DNA of 5,727 nucleotides from Bacteroidota bacterium (GTDB lineage Bacteria; Bacteroidota; Bacteroidia; Sphingobacteriales; Sphingobacteriaceae), in the NCBI GenBank assembly GCA_013288465.1, contig JABDBT010000114.1, forward strand, positions 1 through 5,727. Reading direction: 5' to 3'. A model generated the notes under the pieces. The model was given only the letters and a program-made list of their open reading frames with translations. It ran no database searches and was not told the origin of the DNA. The position numbers and the translations under genes are program-made. This document shows, one piece after another, positions 1-5,511 of the stretch. The stretch's first letter is position 1; every line of letters begins with the position of its first letter.

Positions 1-231
1 ATGTAGCCGAAGATCATCAAACAAAAAAACGCGCTGGCTTTAGTACATGACCATGCTGCGCTGTTTGTTGCCGACCGCGATGCCGAAAGTAAATTAATAG
101 ACAAAGCCATTGAGCTTTTAAATGATAAAGAAATACAAAAAAAATTAAGCAATAACATTGGCAAAATGGCTATGCCCGATGCTGATGAGGTAATTGCAAA
201 AGAAGTTATCCAGATAACAGTTAACAATTAA
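1..231 (+). CDS. murG: MurG C-terminal end (lipid II-forming GlcNAc transferase), partial, with apparent +1 frameshift
   Basis: MurG is the membrane-associated glycosyltransferase that adds GlcNAc from UDP-GlcNAc to lipid I, giving lipid II. Only the last ~75 residues are here. From base 3, one frame reads VAEDHQTK, the conserved nucleotide-sugar-binding stretch of Bacteroidota MurG (normally followed by NA). The expected continuation, NALALVHDHAALFVADRD, is in another frame starting at base 28, and runs to the TAA at 229-231. The break falls in seven A's (23-29); six would restore one frame. Without correction the first frame stops at TGA 48-50, and the second frame has a TAG at 4-6, so the ATG at base 1 is not a start. 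The rest is the charged C-terminal helical region (KLIDKAIELLNDKEIQKKL), ending ITVNN. Its place before murC fits the dcw order. Identity is fairly sure; whether the frameshift is real or a sequencing error cannot be decided here. Confidence 0.82.
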
Positions 232-236
232 ATCTT

Positions 237-269
237 AGGGCCCTCTTTGAACAAGAGGGGGCCCTTTTT
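237..269 (+). terminator. Terminator-like hairpin between murG and murC
   Basis: The left arm AGGGCCCTCTT (237-247) pairs with the right arm AAGAGGG (253-259) plus CCCT (262-265). Two G's (260-261) are bulged and the loop is TGAAC. The stem is 11 bp, mostly G-C, and five T's (265-269) follow, which is the form of an intrinsic terminator. It begins 5 bases after the murG stop. The T-tract ends 9 bases before the murC ATG, leaving no room for a promoter between hairpin and gene. Full termination would therefore silence murC, so partial read-through, attenuation or an RNA-stabilising role is more plausible. Confidence 0.72.
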
Positions 270-278
270 AAAAACAAA

Positions 279-1634
279 ATGGAACTACGTAACATACAAA
301 GGGTGTATTTGATTGGGGTAGGCGGCATAGGCATGAGCGGCCTGGCCCGCTATTTTAATCATATTGGCTGTATTGTGTGCGGTTACGATAAAACACCAAC
401 CGATTTAACCGACCAACTGCGCAACGAAGGCATACAGATAGTTTTTGAAGACAATACCGAAGGGATACCCAAAAGCTTTAGGGATAATGACCCCAATACG
501 CTGGTTATTTTTACCCCGGCTATCCCCAAAGATTCGGCTATTTTAAATTTTTTCCGCGAGAAGGGATTTGAGCTATTTAAACGCTCGCAGGTATTGGGCA
601 TTATCAGCAAAGGCATGTTTACCATAGCCGTTGCGGGTACTCATGGTAAAACTACTACGTCAACCATAGTAGCGCATATTTTGAAAGATTCGGGTATTGA
701 TTGTTCTGCGTTTTTGGGTGGTATATCATCCAATTATCAAACCAATGTATTGTTTGGCAAAAGCAATATTGTGGTAGTTGAGGCTGATGAATATGATCGT
801 TCGTTCCTTACGCTTCACCCGGATATTGCCATCATTACCTCGATGGATGCCGATCATTTGGACATCTATGGCGATCATGAGCACCTTACCGAGTCATTTA
901 AATTATTTGCCTCGCAACGCAAATTGGGCGGTGTGCTGATACACCGGAAGGGTTTGCCTTTAGATGGTGGCTTTACTTATTCAATTGACGGGGATGCTGA
1001 TGCTACTGCAACAAATATCCGTATTGAAAACGGCGACTTTTATTTTGATTTTAAACGCGGGCCTATCATCATACCAAACATACAATTGGGTATTGCAGGT
1101 TTGCATAATATCGAAAACGCGGTGGCGGCTATTGAAGTGGCGCTGCGCCTGCATATTGATTATGATGATATAAAGAGTGCTTTAGGTTCATTTAAAGGGG
1201 TAAAACGCAGGTTTGAATATATAGTTAAAAACGACGAGCATATTTTTATTGATGATTACGCGCATCATCCCGAAGAGTTGCGGGCAACTATATCATCCAT
1301 AAAAAAACTGTATCCCGGTAAAAAGCTAACCACAATTTTTCAGCCGCATTTATATACCCGTACCCGCGATTTTGCCGACGGCTTTGCCGAAGTGCTGGAT
1401 ATGAGCGATGAGCTGATCATACTGGATATTTACCCGGCCCGAGAATTGCCGATTGAGGGCGTAAGCTCGGATATGATATTGGAGAGGATGAAGCTTGCGA
1501 AAAGGTATAAATACGGAAAACAGGAAGCTATTAACAAAGTAAGAGGTGAAAAGCCTGAGTTGCTTTTAACCGTTGGCGCGGGTGATATTGATCAATTGGT
1601 TCAACCATTAAAACAAGCATTGCAGGATGTTTAA
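279..1634 (+). CDS. murC: UDP-N-acetylmuramate--L-alanine ligase (MurC)
   Basis: MurC is the cytoplasmic ATP-dependent ligase that joins L-alanine to UDP-MurNAc, the first step of the peptidoglycan stem peptide. The 451 residues are near the usual family length and appear complete. Motifs in order: N-terminal Rossmann GVGGIGMSGLA (13-23), which binds the UDP part; ATP loop AGTHGKTTTS (119-128); EADEYDRSF (168-176); DADHLD (190-195); GLHNIENAVAA (274-284), with the Mur ligase His and Asn; GVKRRFE (307-313); DDYAHHPEE (325-333); FQPHLYTRTRDF (354-365); and GAGDI (433-437) near the end. The combination of DDYAHHP and FQPH separates MurC from MurD, MurE and MurF. The start at 279 puts the Rossmann motif at the normal distance from the N-terminus; the leader is A-rich with no Shine-Dalgarno sequence, as usual in Bacteroidota. 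The last 8 bases overlap ftsQ, suggesting translational coupling. The hairpin just upstream may affect expression. Confidence 0.97.
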   Translation: MELRNIQRVYLIGVGGIGMSGLARYFNHIGCIVCGYDKTPTDLTDQLRNEGIQIVFEDNTEGIPKSFRDNDPNTLVIFTPAIPKDSAILNFFREKGFELFKRSQVLGIISKGMFTIAVAGTHGKTTTSTIVAHILKDSGIDCSAFLGGISSNYQTNVLFGKSNIVVVEADEYDRSFLTLHPDIAIITSMDADHLDIYGDHEHLTESFKLFASQRKLGGVLIHRKGLPLDGGFTYSIDGDADATATNIRIENGDFYFDFKRGPIIIPNIQLGIAGLHNIENAVAAIEVALRLHIDYDDIKSALGSFKGVKRRFEYIVKNDEHIFIDDYAHHPEELRATISSIKKLYPGKKLTTIFQPHLYTRTRDFADGFAEVLDMSDELIILDIYPARELPIEGVSSDMILERMKLAKRYKYGKQEAINKVRGEKPELLLTVGAGDIDQLVQPLKQALQDV

Positions 1635-2481
1635 GAAACGCATTTGGAAGTACTTGCTGATAGGCTTTGCCTGGGTTATAAGCCTTGGTGGCCTGGTAAT
1701 GCTTATGAGTTTCATTGAACTAAAAAAGGCCGGCGTAATTTGTAAGGATGTAAAAATATATATACCCGGCAACCAGTATTTTATTGATAAGCAGGAGGTG
1801 AATAATGTTTTGCATTTAAGCAGTAATACGCTTGTTGGCCGTAAAATGGATAATATTAATATTCACGACCTGGAAAATAAGCTGAAGGCTAATCCATTTA
1901 TTGAGTTTGCCAAAGTGTATGCTGATATGGATGGCATCCTGTGTATTGAAATAAGCCAGCGCCAGCCAATGATGCGTATTATGAACCAGTACGACCAGGA
2001 TTTTTATGTTGATCAGCATGGTTTAAAAGTACCGTTATCAGAAAACTTTACAGCTAATGTGCTGGTTGCTAACGGGTTTATCGACGAGCCGTTTGCCGGT
2101 AAGATCGATACCCTGCATACCGCGCTGGCGAGGGATATTTTTAAGACTGCCGATTTTATACGAAAAGACTCATTGTGGAGCGCGCAGATAGCAGAGATAT
2201 ATGTTAACCAGAATCATGAAATTGAACTGATACCCAGGGTGGGTATGCAAAGGATATTGCTGGGTAATGCCGACTCGCTGGAAACCCGGTTTAATAACCT
2301 GCGCACATTTTATAAAAAAGCATTGCCGCAGGTTGGCTGGGACGCTTATAAACTGATCAATATAAAATACGCCAACCAGGTAATTGGCGTAAAAAATGAT
2401 AATATGAAAAAAGACTCGGCCAAGAATGCCGCGTCTGATACTTCAAAATTGAAAAAAGACACATCTCTAATAAAGCATTAA
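1627..2481 (+). CDS. ftsQ: Cell division protein FtsQ/DivIB
   Basis: FtsQ is a bitopic inner-membrane protein of the divisome; in other bacteria it forms a complex with FtsB and FtsL and links the Z ring to the septal synthase FtsWI. The 284 residues show a short positively charged cytoplasmic end (MFKKRIWKY), one membrane segment at about 9-30, a POTRA-like domain at about 40-110 (including NPFIEFAKVYADMDG, 89-103) and a beta domain at about 112-256 (including FYVDQHG, 126-132, and the strand near YKLINIKYANQVIGVK, 241-256). It ends in a Lys/Ser/Asp-rich, probably disordered tail (257-284). FtsQ diverges strongly between phyla, so the call rests on topology, these Bacteroidota-style stretches and its place between murC and ftsA. 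The start at 1627 is needed to keep the membrane segment, since the next ATG (codon 25) would cut into it. It overlaps murC by 8 bases and ends 1 base before ftsA. Confidence 0.93.
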   Translation: MFKKRIWKYLLIGFAWVISLGGLVMLMSFIELKKAGVICKDVKIYIPGNQYFIDKQEVNNVLHLSSNTLVGRKMDNINIHDLENKLKANPFIEFAKVYADMDGILCIEISQRQPMMRIMNQYDQDFYVDQHGLKVPLSENFTANVLVANGFIDEPFAGKIDTLHTALARDIFKTADFIRKDSLWSAQIAEIYVNQNHEIELIPRVGMQRILLGNADSLETRFNNLRTFYKKALPQVGWDAYKLINIKYANQVIGVKNDNMKKDSAKNAASDTSKLKKDTSLIKH

Positions 2482-2482
2482 T

Positions 2483-3829
2483 ATGGATAAGAGTTCGACA
2501 CAGGAAAAAAGTTCGCCAATTGTAGTGGGATTGGATATTGGTACCACTAAAATTTGCGTAATTGTTGGCCGCCGCAGTAAGAACGGGAAGATCGAGGTAC
2601 TGGGAATTGGTAAGGCCGAATCGGCGGGCGTAACCCGCGGGGTGGTATCAAATATTGATAAAACCGTACAGGGCATTTTACAGGCGGTTGATATTGCAGG
2701 CACACAATCAAATGTGGAGATAAGAGTAGTGAACGTAGGTATTGCCGGTCAGCATATTAAAAGCTTGCAGCATCGGGGGCTGATAACCCGCCGCGACCTG
2801 CAATCAGAAATATCCCGTAAGGATATTGATAAACTGGTGGAGGATATGTACAACCTGGTAATGCCCCCGGGCGAGGAGATCATCCATGTTTTACCGCAGG
2901 AATTTACGGTTGACAGCGAACCGGGTATTAAGGACCCTATTGGTATGGCGGGTGTGCGCCTGGAAGCCAATTTCCATATAATATCGGGCCAGGTTACGGC
3001 CATTAAAAATATTGTGAAGTGTGTAAATAAAGCAAACCTCGAAAGCCAGGAATTGATACTGGAGCCATTAGCTTCGTCCGAATCTGTGTTAAGTGATGAA
3101 GAAAAAGAAGCAGGTGTGGTTTTGGTTGATATTGGCGGTGGTACAACGGATGTGGCCATTTTTCACGAAGGTATTATACGCCATACCGCGGTTATCCCTT
3201 TTGGCGGTAATAGCGTAACCGAAGATATCCGCGAAGGCTGCTCGGTAATGCGCAACATAGCCGAGCAATTAAAAATAAGGTTTGGATCGGCCCTGGCCGA
3301 AGAAAACAAAGAAAATGAAATTGTGTGCGTGCCTGGTTTAAGGGGGCGCGAGCCTAAAGAAATATCGGTTAAAAACCTGGCATTTGTAATACAGGCCCGT
3401 ATGGAAGAGATCGTAGAGCATGTGTATTATGAGATCAAATCATCGGGCTATGAAAAGAAACTGATAGGTGGTATTGTGATAACCGGTGGCGGCGCACAAT
3501 TGAAACATTTGCCGCAGTTGGTTGAGTTTGTTACCGGTTTGGATTGCCGCGTAGGCTACCCTAATGAGCATTTGGCAAAAAATGAAGTGCTGCCTAAAAA
3601 TGTTTATGAAGAAATGCAAAGCCCCACTTTTGCTACAGGTATCGGGTTGCTGATAAAGGGTATCCAAAAAGTGGAATATGCCGAAGCAGCGCCACAGGCA
3701 ACGGTTGCAGTTAAGCCCGAAAAAACTCAATATACCGATGACAGGAAGTATGGTTTTTTGGGTAAAATATTAGAAAGCAGTAAGAAATTTATTAAGGATG
3801 ACATTAAAGATGAGGATTTTTTAAAATAG
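2483..3829 (+). CDS. ftsA: Cell division protein FtsA
   Basis: FtsA is the actin-like ATPase that ties FtsZ filaments to the cytoplasmic membrane and recruits later division proteins. The 448 residues contain the actin-fold nucleotide motifs: phosphate 1 VGLDIGTTK (15-23), phosphate 2 VLVDIGGGTTDVAIF (213-227) and the adenosine motif GGIVITGGGAQL (329-340). The FtsA-specific 1C subdomain, which replaces the actin 1B domain, lies at about 84-170 and includes DPIGMAG (151-157). After the fold closes (SPTFATGIGLL, 380-390) comes a short linker, then a basic amphipathic end, GFLGKILESSKKFIKDD (424-440), matching the FtsA membrane-targeting helix. The gene starts 1 base after the ftsQ stop and has no Shine-Dalgarno sequence, so it is probably translated from the murC-ftsQ transcript. 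MreB and DnaK share the fold but not the 1C domain or the C-terminal helix. Confidence 0.97.
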   Translation: MDKSSTQEKSSPIVVGLDIGTTKICVIVGRRSKNGKIEVLGIGKAESAGVTRGVVSNIDKTVQGILQAVDIAGTQSNVEIRVVNVGIAGQHIKSLQHRGLITRRDLQSEISRKDIDKLVEDMYNLVMPPGEEIIHVLPQEFTVDSEPGIKDPIGMAGVRLEANFHIISGQVTAIKNIVKCVNKANLESQELILEPLASSESVLSDEEKEAGVVLVDIGGGTTDVAIFHEGIIRHTAVIPFGGNSVTEDIREGCSVMRNIAEQLKIRFGSALAEENKENEIVCVPGLRGREPKEISVKNLAFVIQARMEEIVEHVYYEIKSSGYEKKLIGGIVITGGGAQLKHLPQLVEFVTGLDCRVGYPNEHLAKNEVLPKNVYEEMQSPTFATGIGLLIKGIQKVEYAEAAPQATVAVKPEKTQYTDDRKYGFLGKILESSKKFIKDDIKDEDFLK

Positions 3830-3878
3830 AAATATTGAAGAAAAGGCAGGGCAATATATTAGGTAAAAGCAATTAAAA

Positions 3879-3945
3879 ACCCTCTTTGCGCGCAGCGAAG
3901 AGAGGGTGGTCGAGCAATTTAGCGATGACCGGGTGAGTACTCGCC
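3879..3945. repeat. Palindromic intergenic element (possible REP-like repeat)
   Basis: The stretch contains successive dyads. In the first, ACCCT (3879-3883) pairs with AGGGT (3903-3907) and CTTTGC (3884-3889) with GCGAAG (3895-3900), around a GCGCA loop with a two-base bulge (3901-3902). In the second, GGTC (3908-3911) pairs with GACC (3927-3930), with a weak inner GC/GC pairing. The third is the near-perfect palindrome GGTGAGTACTCGCC (3932-3945), with a single G-T mismatch. No T-tract follows the first hairpin, so it is not a standard terminator for ftsA. From memory, similar GC-rich modules (hairpin, then GGTCGAGC...GATGACCGGGTGAG) recur between genes in Mucilaginibacter-like genomes. Only one copy is in this window, so the repeat status is inferred. 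It is clearly more GC-rich than the flanking AT-rich DNA. Confidence 0.5.
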
Positions 3946-3978
3946 GCAATGCTCAGCTTAAAGAAAAGGCCATTTGAA

Positions 3979-4044
3979 TGTGGATATAAAACAATAATTA
4001 TTCACAAATGCTAACTTTTCCACATTATACACATTTGTGGATAA
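3979..4044. promoter_or_regulatory. Cluster of five DnaA-box-like 9-mers upstream of ftsZ
   Basis: Five sites resemble the DnaA box TTATNCACA within 66 bases. They are TGTGGATAT (3979-3987; minus strand ATATCCACA, one mismatch), TTATTCACA (3998-4006, exact), TTTTCCACA (4016-4024, fits the looser TTWTNCACA), TTATACACA (4025-4033, exact, abutting the previous box) and TGTGGATAA (4036-4044; minus strand TTATCCACA, exact). Three sites are on the plus strand and two on the minus. Three exact boxes in 47 bases is far beyond chance. DNA from 4041 to 4105 is only 13/65 G+C, which would suit an unwinding element. It could be a replication origin, a DnaA-titration site or a DnaA-controlled ftsZ promoter. 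The boxes are directly visible; the role is inferred. Confidence 0.75.
4003..4039. repeat. 8-bp inverted repeat overlapping the DnaA boxes
   Basis: CACAAATG (4003-4010) and CATTTGTG (4032-4039) are perfect reverse complements separated by 21 bases. The left arm overlaps the box at 3998-4006 and the right arm overlaps the box at 4036-4044. The symmetry therefore comes partly from two oppositely oriented boxes, but it extends beyond them through the shared AATG/CATT. It could help a dimeric regulator or a DnaA oligomer bind, or it may simply follow from the box arrangement. Confidence 0.5.
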
Positions 4045-4122
4045 ACATTGTTGAAAAACATATAAATTACAATGGTGAAATATACATATTCGTTAAATCA
4101 CATATAGCTGAAAGTAAAGATT
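4045..4122 (+). promoter_or_regulatory. AT-rich leader of ftsZ, probable promoter zone
   Basis: The 78 bases before the ftsZ ATG are strongly AT-rich, and ftsZ is separated from ftsA by 293 bases, so an independent promoter is likely here or just upstream. I could not find a convincing Bacteroidota promoter (TTTG, then TAnnTTTG). The closest candidates, such as TAAATTAC at 4063-4070 or TACAATGG at 4068-4075 after TTG at 4048-4050, match only partly. No Shine-Dalgarno sequence precedes the ATG, which is normal for this phylum. Confidence 0.35.
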
Positions 4123-5511
4123 ATGCAGTTTGAGATGTTAAAAGAAAAGTCGTCTATCATCAAGGTTATTGGTGTTGGCGGCGGCGGCGGCAATGCGGTA
4201 AACCACATGTACAAGCAGGGAATTACCGGTGTTGACTTTATAATTTGTAATACCGACGCCCAGGCGCTGGAGCTAAGCCCTATACCTAACAAGGTTCAAT
4301 TAGGCGCCAGCTTAACCGAAGGAATGGGGGCAGGCTCCATACCCGAAGTCGGAAAAAACTCGGCTATTGAAAATATTGACGATATTAAACAAATGTTGGG
4401 CGTTAATACCAAAATGCTGTTTATTACGGCTGGTATGGGCGGTGGTACAGGTACAGGCGCAAGCCCAATAATTGCCAAAGCCGCACGTGAGCTGGATATA
4501 TTAACGGTAGGTATCATCACCACGCCATTTTCGTTTGAAGGCAAGCGCAGAAAGATGCAGGCCGAAGAGGGGATGGAAGAGTTGAAAAAGTATGTCGATT
4601 CGTTCCTGGTGATCTCGAACGACAGGCTGCGCCAGATATTTGGTAACTTGACAATGAGTTCGGCATTTGCCCAGGCCGATAATATTTTAACAACTGCAGC
4701 CAAAGGTATTGCCGAAATCATAACATTACCCGGCTATATAAACGTTGACTTTAAAGATGTGCGCACGGTGATGAAAGACAGCGGCGTATCTATCATGGGA
4801 AGCTCGGCTGCCGAAGGTGAGAATCGTGCATTGAAAGCAGTTGAAGGTGCTTTATCATCGCCATTATTAAAAGATAATGAGATAGAGGGCGCGCGTTATA
4901 TCTTGCTGAATATCAGTTCGGGCGAGAAGGAAGTGACCATGGACGAGGTGAGTATAATTACCGACTATATACAGGAAGAAGCAGGTTTAGCTGCCGACCT
5001 GATATGGGGTAACTGTAAAGACGAAAGCCTTGGCGATAAACTATCGGTTACTATTATTGCTACCGGTTTCCAAACTAAGGACGAACGTGAAAAAGAACAT
5101 AGCAGCAAAAAGGTAGTATCAATGCTGATGCCCGACGCGCCTATGGTTAAACCCGTAAACGAGTTTATAACACCTGTTAGCGCTACTGCTACTGCCGAGC
5201 CTTATATGAAAGGCGCTAAAGAAGAGCAGAAACAACAGACAGGGTTATTTGACCTGTTTGCTACCAATGCTGATGACTCAACAGCCATAAGGTATAATTT
5301 ACAGGAAGAAGAAACTACCGCAGAGGCGGAAGTTGAAATGCCCGAAATGGTTTTTAAATTGGCCGAACCGGAAACTATCATCAACTTTGAACCGGAAATT
5401 GACGACCTTATTGCCGAGCCCGAACCGGAGCCTGTTGTAAATGCTGATGACCATAAGACCGACGAATCAATAGAAGAGCAACTACGCAAATCGCGCGACC
5501 GCATATTGTAG
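4123..5511 (+). CDS. ftsZ: Cell division protein FtsZ, C-terminus apparently truncated
   Basis: FtsZ is the tubulin-like GTPase that polymerises into the division ring and binds FtsA through its extreme C-terminus. The globular part is intact: GVGGGGGNAVNHM (17-29), NTDAQAL (43-49), the tubulin signature GMGGGTGTGASPIIA (104-118), TTPFSFEGKRR (133-143) and the T7 loop NVDFKDVRTVM (207-217), with the core closing near residue 318. An acidic, Glu/Pro-rich linker follows (about 319-440). The protein stops after EEQLRKSRDRIL (451-462). In Bacteroidota relatives this segment, from memory, continues for several dozen residues and ends in a conserved peptide resembling NNSFLHDNVD; none of that is present. 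The TAG stop (5509-5511) lies in DNA that codes on the other strand for a different enzyme, so the true 3' end seems replaced at about 5495-5508. The start at 4123 gives the typical N-terminus MQFEMLKEKSSIIKVIG; the ATG at 4135 would lose four residues. Confidence 0.95.
   Translation: MQFEMLKEKSSIIKVIGVGGGGGNAVNHMYKQGITGVDFIICNTDAQALELSPIPNKVQLGASLTEGMGAGSIPEVGKNSAIENIDDIKQMLGVNTKMLFITAGMGGGTGTGASPIIAKAARELDILTVGIITTPFSFEGKRRKMQAEEGMEELKKYVDSFLVISNDRLRQIFGNLTMSSAFAQADNILTTAAKGIAEIITLPGYINVDFKDVRTVMKDSGVSIMGSSAAEGENRALKAVEGALSSPLLKDNEIEGARYILLNISSGEKEVTMDEVSIITDYIQEEAGLAADLIWGNCKDESLGDKLSVTIIATGFQTKDEREKEHSSKKVVSMLMPDAPMVKPVNEFITPVSATATAEPYMKGAKEEQKQQTGLFDLFATNADDSTAIRYNLQEEETTAEAEVEMPEMVFKLAEPETIINFEPEIDDLIAEPEPEPVVNADDHKTDESIEEQLRKSRDRIL
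5495..5508. other. Probable chimeric junction between ftsZ and a convergent gene
   Basis: GCGACCGCATATTG makes sense on both strands. On the plus strand it encodes the FtsZ end, RDRIL. On the minus strand it encodes part of YNMRS of an alpha-oxoamine synthase. Left of it only FtsZ is recognisable; right of it only the synthase. There is no intergenic spacer, no terminator and no natural stop for either gene. This fits a join through about 14 bases of shared sequence, arising by assembly, library chimera or real recombination. The limits are approximate because they depend on expected protein continuations that I recall rather than aligned. Confidence 0.6.

Noticed and set aside
1..6. ATG followed directly by TAG at the window start, as a start codon or minimal open frame
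   Set aside because: It is out of frame with the MurG segment VAEDHQTK that starts at base 3, so it has no coding meaning.
23..30. Programmed -1 slippage at A-AAA-AAC
   Set aside because: The frame change needed here is +1, not -1. A -1 shift from the upstream frame does not lead into the MurG C-terminal frame.
964..1173. 69-codon open frame on the plus strand inside murC in another frame
   Set aside because: It lies wholly within the conserved MurC sequence and has no family features.
2749..3159. 136-codon open frame on the minus strand inside ftsA
   Set aside because: It is fully antisense to the conserved FtsA core, resembles no known family, and its composition is explained by the codons of the plus-strand gene.
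3831..3858. Short inverted repeat AATATTG / CAATAT after ftsA
   Set aside because: It is short, AT-rich and has no second supporting feature; it is likely to occur by chance in such DNA.
3879..3907. Intrinsic terminator for ftsA
   Set aside because: The stem is followed by GGTGG and not by a T-tract, so it lacks the key terminator feature.
4296..4721. 141-codon open frame on the minus strand inside ftsZ
   Set aside because: It is antisense to the conserved FtsZ GTPase domain and shows no recognisable motif of its own.
5202..5495. Continuation of the minus-strand synthase frame as a serine-rich C-terminal domain
   Set aside because: This part is the exact antisense of the ftsZ linker. The Ser-rich composition comes from reading the reverse of Glu/Ala/Pro codons, so it is read-through past the junction and not a new domain.
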